Shown in pieces: positions 27,277 to 34,827 of a DNA stretch of 64,000 bases (its first letter is position 1; each line of letters opens with the position of its first letter). The notes below the pieces were generated by a model that made no database searches, had not been told where the DNA came from, and saw nothing but the letters and a program-made list of their open reading frames with translations. A program made the translations under genes and the position numbers. Source of the DNA: CANLBN01 sp050633825 (GTDB lineage: Bacteria; Pseudomonadota; Gammaproteobacteria; Pseudomonadales; Cellvibrionaceae). The stretch lies in contig JBOEHG010000007.1 in NCBI GenBank assembly GCA_050633825.1, forward strand, positions 10,249 through 74,248, given 5' to 3'.

Positions 27277-27918
27277 AGTGTTTTGAAACAGCGCCTAGTG
27301 AGTGAATCTTGTTTTGCCAAAAAGCTAGGGATTATACAGGGATATAGCGCTGAAGTGGACCTGATATGGCTTTATCAGATCTTTGTTAGTCGATCTGATT
27401 GGCAGGCTTTTCCTTATGATATAAAGGGAGGGTTGGGTGACCTTTGGGTCATTCGTTGTTATTGATCTTGTTATTGCTCGTTAACTTGCCCTCCTTTTAT
27501 TATTTCTCAGTCGTTGTTGCGCTTTGTTTTGAATGTGTGGACTGTTGCTAATTGATGCCAGGTTAGGGTCAGAGAGCATCAAAAAGACAGTGGGCTTTTG
27601 TTTGTATTTATATAACAATTAATTTACCGCTAAAATTATGAATAATAAATGGTATTTGTTTTTTTATAGTACGGCCTCTCTTTTGAATTATTGCTTTTTT
27701 GTTCTATTATTATATTGTTCTATTATTGTTGTTTTTATTGGCTTTTTTAGATTTTGGTTATGGGTATTCATTTTGTTATTGTCTTATAACCTTTTGTATA
27801 GCTGATTATTTTTTGAATTAAATAGAGATTATATGTGGACTAATTATTTTTTTAATTCATATAATGGTAAAAAAATAATTAACTGCTCCGTTTTATCCAT
27901 GTTGTAAAGGATAGGTTT
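27277..27918. other. AT-rich intergenic region (642 nt) upstream of valS and HAMP gene
   Basis: No convincing gene on either strand. It should contain the valS promoter (- strand) and the promoter of the HAMP/binding-protein pair (+ strand). Visible structure: an imperfect TGACC..GGTCA palindrome at 27438-27451, a 13-nt direct repeat TTGTTCTATTATT at 27699-27711 and 27715-27727, and a perfect 14-bp inverted repeat at 27841-27881. Base composition from 27600 on is extremely AT-rich compared with the flanking genes, suggestive of acquired DNA. Confidence 0.55.
27841..27881. promoter_or_regulatory. 14-bp AT-only inverted repeat upstream of HAMP gene
   Basis: TAATTATTTTTTTA (27841-27854) and TAAAAAAATAATTA (27868-27881) are exact reverse complements with a 13-nt loop, 38 nt upstream of the HAMP gene start. 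It could be an operator, an H-NS-type binding region or an upstream terminator. Confidence 0.45.
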
Positions 27919-28692
27919 ATGTCCGATAAAAAAATACACTTTCTTGTTTCTGTTCAAGCTAAAATAATTTTCATTACATTAATTATTATCACCATCATTT
28001 TGGGTGCTTATGCTGCTTATGATATTAACCGAAGGCAAAATCTGCTGGATCAGGAGCTGGATGAGCTCGCAAAGGTCACAGCAAAAAAATTAGAGAATAA
28101 CTTACGGATACCTTTATGGGACCTTGATTCTGAATTGGTTGCAGATACGGTTGAGGCGGAAATGTTAACGCGAGAAGTATCCGCCATTTTGGTTTTTGAT
28201 AGTAATGGTAGTGATCTGATTGCAGGTAGGCAGCGAGGTGCGAACTGGGATGTATTAGATGCAGGAAAAAGCTATCGCCCTTCAAATGAATATGAAATTC
28301 GTAAAGAAACATTTATCAATAACAAAAATGAAAGAATAGGCAGTGTCATTGTTTATGCGAACAAAAAGTTTAAACAAGAAGAATTGAATGCCTCTATTTT
28401 AGGTTTGTTAATTACATTGATTCTGCTTGATATTACCATTGTCATGGTTTTATGGGTTGTTATGACTAATATATTAAGAAAGCCGATTACTCAGTTGAGT
28501 GATGTTGCTAATCAGATTAGTCGAGGTGATTTTAGTGCAGCTATTAATACTGAAAGGCAAGATGAGATCGGTGTTGTTGCCAATTCAATCGAGCGTATGA
28601 AGGTCAGCTTGAATATGGCTATAGAGCGCTTGCGTAAAATTGAACATAAGAAAAAAGAAGCATTGCGTGCAGCAGCAGGAAGGAAGTTATAA
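27919..28692 (+). CDS. HAMP-domain membrane protein without an output domain
   Basis: 257 residues: membrane segment 1 (about 15-34), a periplasmic sensor-like domain (about 35-157, with WDLDSELVADTVEAEM as in dCACHE-like or LapD-type N-termini), membrane segment 2 (about 160-182), and a HAMP domain (about 183-235, with PITQLSDVANQISRGDF and DEIGVVANSIERM). The protein then ends in a basic helix (KIEHKKKEALRAAAGRKL). There is no kinase, cyclase or methyl-accepting domain. It overlaps the start of the next gene (TAATG), so the two are translationally coupled. It may need a partner protein to signal. Confidence 0.78.
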   Translation: MSDKKIHFLVSVQAKIIFITLIIITIILGAYAAYDINRRQNLLDQELDELAKVTAKKLENNLRIPLWDLDSELVADTVEAEMLTREVSAILVFDSNGSDLIAGRQRGANWDVLDAGKSYRPSNEYEIRKETFINNKNERIGSVIVYANKKFKQEELNASILGLLITLILLDITIVMVLWVVMTNILRKPITQLSDVANQISRGDFSAAINTERQDEIGVVANSIERMKVSLNMAIERLRKIEHKKKEALRAAAGRKL

Positions 28693-29414
28693 TGTCCCGG
28701 TATGTGTTGTTGCTGTTTGTTATTTTTTTTAACCAGTCATTAAATGCTCAAACTATTAATTTAAAAACTGAGCATTATCCACCCTATAATATGGATTTGA
28801 ACCTTATTGGTGAGGGCGCAGGTGTTGGTGGAGCTTCTTATGAAATTGTTGTAGAGATGATGCGACGTTCAGGTTATTCCTATAATTTGGATTTGATTTC
28901 ATGGAAGCGCGCCTATGGTGCAGCACAAAAAGAAGAATATACAGGTGTTTTTTCTACCACGCGCACAGAGAAAAGAGAAAAACTGTTTAAATGGGTGGGG
29001 CCCATTGCAAATAACAACTATGTTTTGTTTAGTAATAGTACTAGTGATTTTACGATTAATACTATTAATGATGTGAAGAACTATACAGTGGGTGCCTATC
29101 GTGGTTCTGCCGGAGAGAATTTGGTTGCTGCTGCAGGTATAAAACCAGAATTGGTTCGAAGCGATCATTTAAATACACTTAAATTGCAGCGTGACCGCAT
29201 TGATTTGTGGATATCGGGCAATTTATATGGCCCTTACCTTGCTAAGCAGTATGGTGTTACTGGTCTAAAAGAAGTTTTTACTGTGCGTAAAGCACAGATG
29301 TATGTTGCTTTTAATATTAATACGCCTGATAGTATTATTGCCAAATTAAATGGTATTTTAGATAAAATGCGAGCAGAAGGCTTTCTTGATTCTGTCTATG
29401 ATCGTTATCGGTAG
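28692..29414 (+). CDS. Periplasmic solute-binding protein, family 3
   Basis: 240 residues with a signal peptide (about 1-19, ending SLNA) and one type II periplasmic binding domain: LKTEHYPPYNM at the mature N-terminus, YEIVVEMMRRSGYSYNLDLISWKRAYG, and VGAYRGSAGE in the hinge region. No ABC permease or ATPase lies nearby, so import is unlikely; with the coupled HAMP protein upstream, a ligand-sensing role is more plausible. Ligands of family 3 are usually amino acids or small cations. It terminates near a 17-nt tandem duplication. Confidence 0.82.
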   Translation: MSRYVLLLFVIFFNQSLNAQTINLKTEHYPPYNMDLNLIGEGAGVGGASYEIVVEMMRRSGYSYNLDLISWKRAYGAAQKEEYTGVFSTTRTEKREKLFKWVGPIANNNYVLFSNSTSDFTINTINDVKNYTVGAYRGSAGENLVAAAGIKPELVRSDHLNTLKLQRDRIDLWISGNLYGPYLAKQYGVTGLKEVFTVRKAQMYVAFNINTPDSIIAKLNGILDKMRAEGFLDSVYDRYR

Positions 29415-29444
29415 ATAGTTATATAAAGTAGATAGTTATATAGA
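29411..29444 (+). repeat. Tandem duplication overlapping a stop codon
   Basis: GTAGATAGTTATATA occurs at 29411-29425 and again at 29428-29442, a 17-nt period, covering the TAG stop of the binding-protein gene. It separates the + strand pair from the convergent acidic protein gene. Confidence 0.7.
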
Positions 29445-29458
29445 AAAGAAAGGCAGGC

Positions 29459-30289
29459 CTAAGGCTTGTGTTTCATTTTTTCTTTAAGCTGCTGGCGTAA
29501 CTTCGCTTCTATCTTCGGTAAAAATTCTTTCACTACTGCTTCAATAAGCTCGTCAGAGCGATCGCTTTCTTGAATGAAGGGTGGGGTAGATGGCGAGAGA
29601 GAGCGCTCAGAAGTACGCTCAAAATCTTTGGGTGTTTGTATTTGTTGCAATGATTCGTAGCGTTTTTGTAAGGGCTTGCTAGTCTGCTCATAAGCTGGCA
29701 CATCGACAGTGCCATTCAACCTTTCACGAATATGCTTTGGAAGAAAGGGGTTTTCACCGGAAGCTTTGGTTGGTGAGCTATGAGATTGCCTTAATGTTTT
29801 TTGCTTTTCTGTTCGCGCTTTCAGCTCATTTTGCTTCTTTTCTATATTAGCTTTTTTCTCATCAAACAGTGATTGCTGCCCAGGGAGAACCCCCGGTGTT
29901 GTATTGGTTTCTTCATCTAAGAAGTCCATATCCAGATCTATATCCAGATCATCGTGTATAAGTTCTTCCTCTTCCTCATGATCAACTAAGAGGTTACTTA
30001 CAGGCTGTTCTGGGGAGCTTTCGACGACTATTTCTGGAGAGCCTTCGGCAATTTCTGAAGAGTCATCGTCAATCACATCTGAGGACTCTTCAATGACCAT
30101 TTCTTGCAATAGTGGAATGTCATCCGGGATACTGGCTTCCTCGCCTAGCATGATCTCTTCGTCACCCAGCATAGTGATGCCATCATCAATCATACCGTCG
30201 TCTTCGTCTAATAATGTCTTAATAGACTCTAGCTCATCCAGTATTGCTTGTTGTTCCTTACGTTTTTTATCACCTTTGATGATTGTCAT
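29459..30289 (-). CDS. Acidic, low-complexity protein between holC and valS
   Basis: 276 residues, probably cytoplasmic. The N-terminus is basic (KGDKKRKEQQ) and then helical; residues about 25-135 are a very acidic, repetitive stretch (DDDSSEIAEGSPEIVVESSPEQ-like units and EEEE runs); then a charged helix (KKANIEKKQNELKARTEKQ), a NPFLPKHIRERL motif and a C-terminal helix. I do not know a function. Its place directly after holC matches an uncharacterised gene between holC and valS in pseudomonads, so it may work with the DNA polymerase clamp loader, which is inference. Confidence 0.7.
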   Translation of the reverse strand: MTIIKGDKKRKEQQAILDELESIKTLLDEDDGMIDDGITMLGDEEIMLGEEASIPDDIPLLQEMVIEESSDVIDDDSSEIAEGSPEIVVESSPEQPVSNLLVDHEEEEELIHDDLDIDLDMDFLDEETNTTPGVLPGQQSLFDEKKANIEKKQNELKARTEKQKTLRQSHSSPTKASGENPFLPKHIRERLNGTVDVPAYEQTSKPLQKRYESLQQIQTPKDFERTSERSLSPSTPPFIQESDRSDELIEAVVKEFLPKIEAKLRQQLKEKMKHKP

Positions 30290-30308
30290 AACAAATGTCC
30301 TGTTATCC

Positions 30309-30731
30309 TTACACGGGGTGAGATTTTAACGGATAACCGCGGTCGCGGTAAAACTGGAAGTGGTCCCGGGTTTGACTCAGGCAGCTATCCTCTTGTACCA
30401 CTATTTCCATGACCCGTTGAAACCGGCTAAACCACTCCGGTATATCATCTCTTAGGTTGATTAATATATCGTGGTATTGGTCTTCATCTTTATCCCAGGC
30501 TAGCATGATAGAAGATGAAGGTGCTTCCTCTGTTTGTAAGTGATGCGGCAGAAAGCTTTCAGGTTTAAAAGACCACAGGTATTCACTCAATGTTTTAGCC
30601 TGAGCTTCGTCCTGAACCGCAATCACGATGTGATGATTACGATTGGCGGCTTTCTCTGACAGTCGGCAGGCAAAATGAAGTCGGGCTATTGGGTTATCTT
30701 GCTGCAGTATGTAAAAGTCGACTTGTGTCAT
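30309..30731 (-). CDS. holC: DNA polymerase III chi subunit
   Basis: 140-residue clamp-loader accessory subunit that links the gamma/tau complex (through psi) to single-strand binding protein. The family start MTQVDFYIL, the central EYLWSFKPESFLPHHL and the C-terminal RDHFQFYRDRGYPLKSHPV are characteristic. It starts 20 nt after the end of pepA and precedes the acidic protein by 19 nt, so all three are one operon, as in E. coli pepA-holC. Confidence 0.92.
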   Translation of the reverse strand: MTQVDFYILQQDNPIARLHFACRLSEKAANRNHHIVIAVQDEAQAKTLSEYLWSFKPESFLPHHLQTEEAPSSSIMLAWDKDEDQYHDILINLRDDIPEWFSRFQRVMEIVVQEDSCLSQTRDHFQFYRDRGYPLKSHPV

Positions 30732-30751
30732 GTTGATTCAATATAGATGAT

Positions 30752-32242
30752 TTATAGCCCAAGTAAATATTCAGTCAGTAATGGCACGGGTCTACCGGTT
30801 GCCCCTTTGGCTGCACCAGAGTGCCAAGCTGTGCCTGCAATATCTAAATGTGCCCATTTATAGCTTTCAGTAAAGCGGGATAGGAAGCATGCAGCAGTGA
30901 TGCTGCCGCCATCGCGCCCACCAATATTGGCCATGTCGGCAAAATTACTGTTTAACTGTTTTTGGTAGTCATCCCATAAAGGCATTTGCCAGGCGCGATC
31001 ACCACTACTAATACCCGCATTGAGTAAGGATTGGGCTAAACCTTCGTCATTACTGTATAAACCGGATGCGTGTTTTCCTAGTGCAACGACGCAGGCTCCG
31101 GTGAGTGTGGCTATATCGACAACACTTTGGGGTTTATATTTTTCAGCATAGCTAAGTGCATCGCAAAGTACGAGTCGCCCTTCTGCATCTGTATTCAAAA
31201 CCTCAATGGTTTTGCCCGACATGGAGGTGACGATATCACCGGGTTTGGTCGCCTGACTACCCGGCATATTTTCTGCAGCAGCGACGATGCCGACAACATT
31301 TAATTTTGGCTTCAGTGCTAATAATGCCTCAAAGGTACCGAAAACACTGGCGGCTCCACACATATCGTATTTCATCTCATCCATGGCAGCTCCTGGCTTC
31401 AGGCTAATGCCGCCGGTGTCAAAGGTAATCCCTTTACCGACTAATACATGAGGTTTAGTGGTTTTAGCAGCACCTTGATATTCCATTACGATTAATTGGG
31501 CTGGTTCCTTACTGCCCGCAGAAACAGATAAAAGAGAGCCCATTCCCAGCGCTTTCATTTGTTTCTCTGACAGTATTTGTGTTTTCAGGGATGTATGTTT
31601 TTTAGCAAGCTTACGTGCTTCTCCGGCTAAATAATTAGGCGTGCATATATTACCCGGTAAGTCGCCCAGCTCTCGGGCCACATTCATGCCATCCCCGATA
31701 GCTTGTCCGATCTTTAATCCTTTGTTGGCTAGACGGAGGTCTATGGAGCTATAGGTAATACTGGCTGCTTTTTGAGATACTTTTTTACCATCGCTACTTT
31801 TGCAGCGCGTAAAGGTATATTGGGTATGGACAAAGGTTTGAGCACAGGTGCGTGATTTATCCTCTGCGGACCAATTGGTCACCTCAACATCGTCTATTAG
31901 TAGCGCTATATTTTTTGCTGGGGACTTTTTAAGGGCTTTAGCTACGCTGGCTATGGCTTGACGGAACGAATCACTGGAAATATCACTCTTATCACCAAAG
32001 CCTAGAACAATAGCTTTATCAATCTTGGATGTGGGTTGATATATGGGAAGTAGTTCACCTTTTTTGCCAGTAAATTCACCGCTTTTATATAAACTCTTTA
32101 GGTTGATATCACTATTTTTATCCAGTTGTTTTGCATAACTCGAAAGCTTGGTTTTTGAAAAGGCGGCAACAATGACACAATCTGCTTTCAGTGTATTCAA
32201 ATCAAGTGTTTTTGCGGAGAATTTGATATTGCTTTTAGCCAT
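30752..32242 (-). CDS. pepA: Leucyl aminopeptidase PepA (M17)
   Basis: Cytosolic dinuclear-metal aminopeptidase; the E. coli homologue also binds DNA in cer/XerCD recombination and carAB regulation. The 496-residue protein has the metal-ligand motif VGKGITFDTGGISLKP, the MKYDMCGAASV segment and the M17 signature NTDAEGRLVL. It is first in the pepA-holC-acidic protein operon and divergent from lptF with a 76-nt shared promoter region. Confidence 0.96.
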   Translation of the reverse strand: MAKSNIKFSAKTLDLNTLKADCVIVAAFSKTKLSSYAKQLDKNSDINLKSLYKSGEFTGKKGELLPIYQPTSKIDKAIVLGFGDKSDISSDSFRQAIASVAKALKKSPAKNIALLIDDVEVTNWSAEDKSRTCAQTFVHTQYTFTRCKSSDGKKVSQKAASITYSSIDLRLANKGLKIGQAIGDGMNVARELGDLPGNICTPNYLAGEARKLAKKHTSLKTQILSEKQMKALGMGSLLSVSAGSKEPAQLIVMEYQGAAKTTKPHVLVGKGITFDTGGISLKPGAAMDEMKYDMCGAASVFGTFEALLALKPKLNVVGIVAAAENMPGSQATKPGDIVTSMSGKTIEVLNTDAEGRLVLCDALSYAEKYKPQSVVDIATLTGACVVALGKHASGLYSNDEGLAQSLLNAGISSGDRAWQMPLWDDYQKQLNSNFADMANIGGRDGGSITAACFLSRFTESYKWAHLDIAGTAWHSGAAKGATGRPVPLLTEYLLGL

Positions 32243-32318
32243 GGCGCCCTCAATGTTGGAGTGTTATCAGTATGTTCTGTTATTCTATACCATTAACTAA
32301 AAAAATGACGACCAAGCA

Positions 32319-33431
32319 ATGATTATTCTGCGATATTTGTCCCGAGAGCTGCTGCAAACTACTTTTGCTGTGACATTGGTATTGATGGCCGTCATTATGA
32401 GTGGGCGTTTTGTGAAGTACCTTGCTGATGCGGCCTCGGGTAAGTTTGACCCCAGCGTGCTGTTAGCCATTATGTTTTATCGCTTGCCGGGCTTTTTGGA
32501 GTTGATTCTTCCGCTGGGTTTTATGGTTGCCATTCTTATGGCTTATGGCCGCTTATATGCTGAGCAGGAGATGACGGTATTATTTTCCTGTGGTATCAGT
32601 CAAAAAAAACTACTGGGTTTAAGCTATTTTTCTGCTGTATTGGTGGCCATTATTGTCGGTTTTTGTAGTTTATGGCTTACACCGATGGGTTTGCAAAAAG
32701 CGGAACAAATCATTGAGCAGCAAAAACACCGCAGTGAATTTGAAACGATGAAGCCAGGTCGTTTTCAGGTGGCTCGTAGTGGCAAGTCGGTTAGCTATAT
32801 GGAACGTCAGTTAGCAGATAAAACCCTAGAGCGTGTTTTTATCGCTACCATGGGCGTTACTAAAGATGAAGATGTGTTGACTATAAAAGCAGGCTCTGCA
32901 GAACGAGTTGATAGCAAAGAGTACCAGCAACGTTATCTTGTTCTTAAGAATGGTGTCCGCTACCAAGGTCGTCCCGGCGACATTAATTATCGTGTGACGG
33001 AATTTGATCAATTCGCTGAGCATATAGGGCAGCCTAAGATTATTGCCTTGAGTACCGATAAAGTGAATTCTCAGCCAACAGCTGCATTGTTTTCAATGCA
33101 AGCAGCAGATGCTGAAGCGGCCTTACAATGGCGATTATCTTCCCCCTTATTGGTTTTAATTATTACTGTGCTGGGTGTGACGATGAGTCATACAACCCCT
33201 CGACGTGGGCGCTATGCCATGTTATTTCCGTCCATTCTTCTTTACCTGATTTATATTGTTATGTTGAATGCTGCGAGAGGTGCGGTAGAGGAACAAAAAC
33301 TGTCGCCTGCTATCGGTTTATGGGCAGTACATGGCCTATTTTTGTTTTCTGCAATTATGTTATTTCTAATGCGCAGCGGTATGTTAAGGGGATGGTTTAA
33401 AAAAGCTCCTGTTATGGTACAGGCTACTTAG
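32319..33431 (+). CDS. lptF: LPS export ABC transporter permease LptF
   Basis: One of two permeases of the LptB2FG complex that extracts LPS from the inner membrane. The 370-residue protein has three N-terminal membrane segments, a beta-jellyroll-like periplasmic domain (about 135-265) and three C-terminal segments, with RYLSRELLQTTFAV at the N-terminus and EQEMTVLFSCGIS in the coupling region. lptG starts directly after its stop. Position next to pepA matches E. coli (pepA-lptF-lptG). Confidence 0.95.
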   Translation: MIILRYLSRELLQTTFAVTLVLMAVIMSGRFVKYLADAASGKFDPSVLLAIMFYRLPGFLELILPLGFMVAILMAYGRLYAEQEMTVLFSCGISQKKLLGLSYFSAVLVAIIVGFCSLWLTPMGLQKAEQIIEQQKHRSEFETMKPGRFQVARSGKSVSYMERQLADKTLERVFIATMGVTKDEDVLTIKAGSAERVDSKEYQQRYLVLKNGVRYQGRPGDINYRVTEFDQFAEHIGQPKIIALSTDKVNSQPTAALFSMQAADAEAALQWRLSSPLLVLIITVLGVTMSHTTPRRGRYAMLFPSILLYLIYIVMLNAARGAVEEQKLSPAIGLWAVHGLFLFSAIMLFLMRSGMLRGWFKKAPVMVQAT

Positions 33432-34496
33432 ATGAGGCTACTGAATCGCTATATTTTTCGGACGGTAATTGCTGCAGTATTGATGGTATTGTTGGTTATT
33501 TGTTCATTGGACTTTTTAGCTAAGATAATCGATGAGCTTGATAACCTTAAGAGGCAATATACTTTTGTCGAAGTGTTTATTTATGCCAGCTTAAATATCC
33601 CATTAAGTTTATATAAGTATATGCCTTTTGCCGCATTAGTTGGTGGCCTTATTGGTTTAGGTTCTTTGGCTACTGCCAGTGAGCTTGTCATTATGAGAGC
33701 CGCAGGCGTTAGTTTTTTACGGATTATTATAGCGGTTGTTAAGCCTATTTTATTACTAATAGGGATAACGCTCCTACTGGCTGAGTATGTTATTCCTACC
33801 GCTGAACACTATGCCGAAAACCGCCGTTCTTCCGCTTTGTATGGTGTGAAGACGGCTTTATCTTCTCAGAGTGGTTTATGGAATCGGGAAGGTAATGAAT
33901 TTATGTATTTTAATAGTGTGCAAGCTAATGGTAAATTATTGGGGGTAACCCGTTACCGTTTTGATGATAATGGTGAGTTACTGGCATCCAGTTTTGCGAA
34001 GTCCGCTATCTTTAGTGATGGTCAATGGCAGGAAGAAGATGTTACCGAAACACTCTTGAGTGAAACCGGCACACAACGAAAAACTTACACTGTTCGTCCT
34101 TGGGATAGTCAACTATCACCTGCATTATTGTCAGTGCTGGTTCAGGATTCAGATAACCTTTCTATCAGTAAGCTGCATCACTATATTGCTTATCTCGATC
34201 AACAAGGTATTGAAAGTGATCGTTATCAATTATCTTTTTGGAGTAAAACTTTACAGCCTTTGGCGATTATTAGTTTGATGTTGATTGCAGTTTCCTTTAT
34301 TTTTGGGCCATTGCGTGAAGTGACTATGGGGTATCGCATTTTCACGGGGGTTGTTTTTGGTATTGTTTTTCAGTTAACACAGAAATTACTGGGACCGACT
34401 AGCCTAGTTTATGGATTTTCTCCGATTATTGCAGTATTGATTCCGATTTTGGCATGCTTCTTATTTGGTTTTTTCTTGTTGACTCGAAACCGCTAA
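33432..34496 (+). CDS. lptG: LPS export ABC transporter permease LptG
   Basis: Partner permease of LptF, contacting LptC and LptB. The 354 residues share the same 3+3 membrane layout, with the typical start RLLNRYIFRTVIAAVL, the TASELVIMRAAGVS coupling helix and GYRIFTGVVFG in the C-terminal half. It is translationally contiguous with lptF and convergent with the small-protein gene that follows. Confidence 0.95.
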   Translation: MRLLNRYIFRTVIAAVLMVLLVICSLDFLAKIIDELDNLKRQYTFVEVFIYASLNIPLSLYKYMPFAALVGGLIGLGSLATASELVIMRAAGVSFLRIIIAVVKPILLLIGITLLLAEYVIPTAEHYAENRRSSALYGVKTALSSQSGLWNREGNEFMYFNSVQANGKLLGVTRYRFDDNGELLASSFAKSAIFSDGQWQEEDVTETLLSETGTQRKTYTVRPWDSQLSPALLSVLVQDSDNLSISKLHHYIAYLDQQGIESDRYQLSFWSKTLQPLAIISLMLIAVSFIFGPLREVTMGYRIFTGVVFGIVFQLTQKLLGPTSLVYGFSPIIAVLIPILACFLFGFFLLTRNR

Positions 34497-34513
34497 TAGT
34501 TGAAGTACGTAAG

Positions 34514-34816
34514 CTATTCAATCTCTATATCGAGTTTTTTAAATACACAGTGATAAAATGCTTCGCTTAATGTAGTAGGGTCTATATTTTTGAAGACATC
34601 TTCCTCTGCGCAGGTTGTTGCAGCACCTAAACAATTTTCTACTGTAATATCAAAAAACTGCCAAATGGTCTTTTCTTTACAAAAGCTTTCGAGGGTTGAT
34701 TGATTTAGCCCCTTTTCATCTATATCAGAACCTGCGCTTGTTTGTACGTATCCTACTGAAGAGTATAACGTTAGTGGTATCAACAACAATAGGCTATTGA
34801 ATTTACTATAAGTCAT
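34514..34816 (-). CDS. Small exported cysteine-containing protein
   Basis: 100 residues with an N-terminal signal peptide (about 1-22 to 28). The mature part contains four cysteines (in FCKEK, ENCLG, TTCAE and HCVFK), an even number fitting two disulfides in the periplasm. I do not recognise the family. It starts 12 nt after the end of the megasynthase gene on the same strand, so it is probably cotranscribed; no functional link can be read from the sequence. The ribosome-binding site is weak. Confidence 0.6.
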   Translation of the reverse strand: MTYSKFNSLLLLIPLTLYSSVGYVQTSAGSDIDEKGLNQSTLESFCKEKTIWQFFDITVENCLGAATTCAEEDVFKNIDPTTLSEAFYHCVFKKLDIEIE

Positions 34817-34827
34817 ACGAATTCACT

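Noticed and set aside
27229..27465. 78-codon + strand frame overlapping the valS start
   Set aside because: Antisense to valS in its first part, no family resemblance, no ribosome-binding site.
29458..29475. GC-rich near-palindrome around AGGCCT at the end of the acidic protein gene
   Set aside because: Overlaps the coding end and gives no stable stem with a T-tract.
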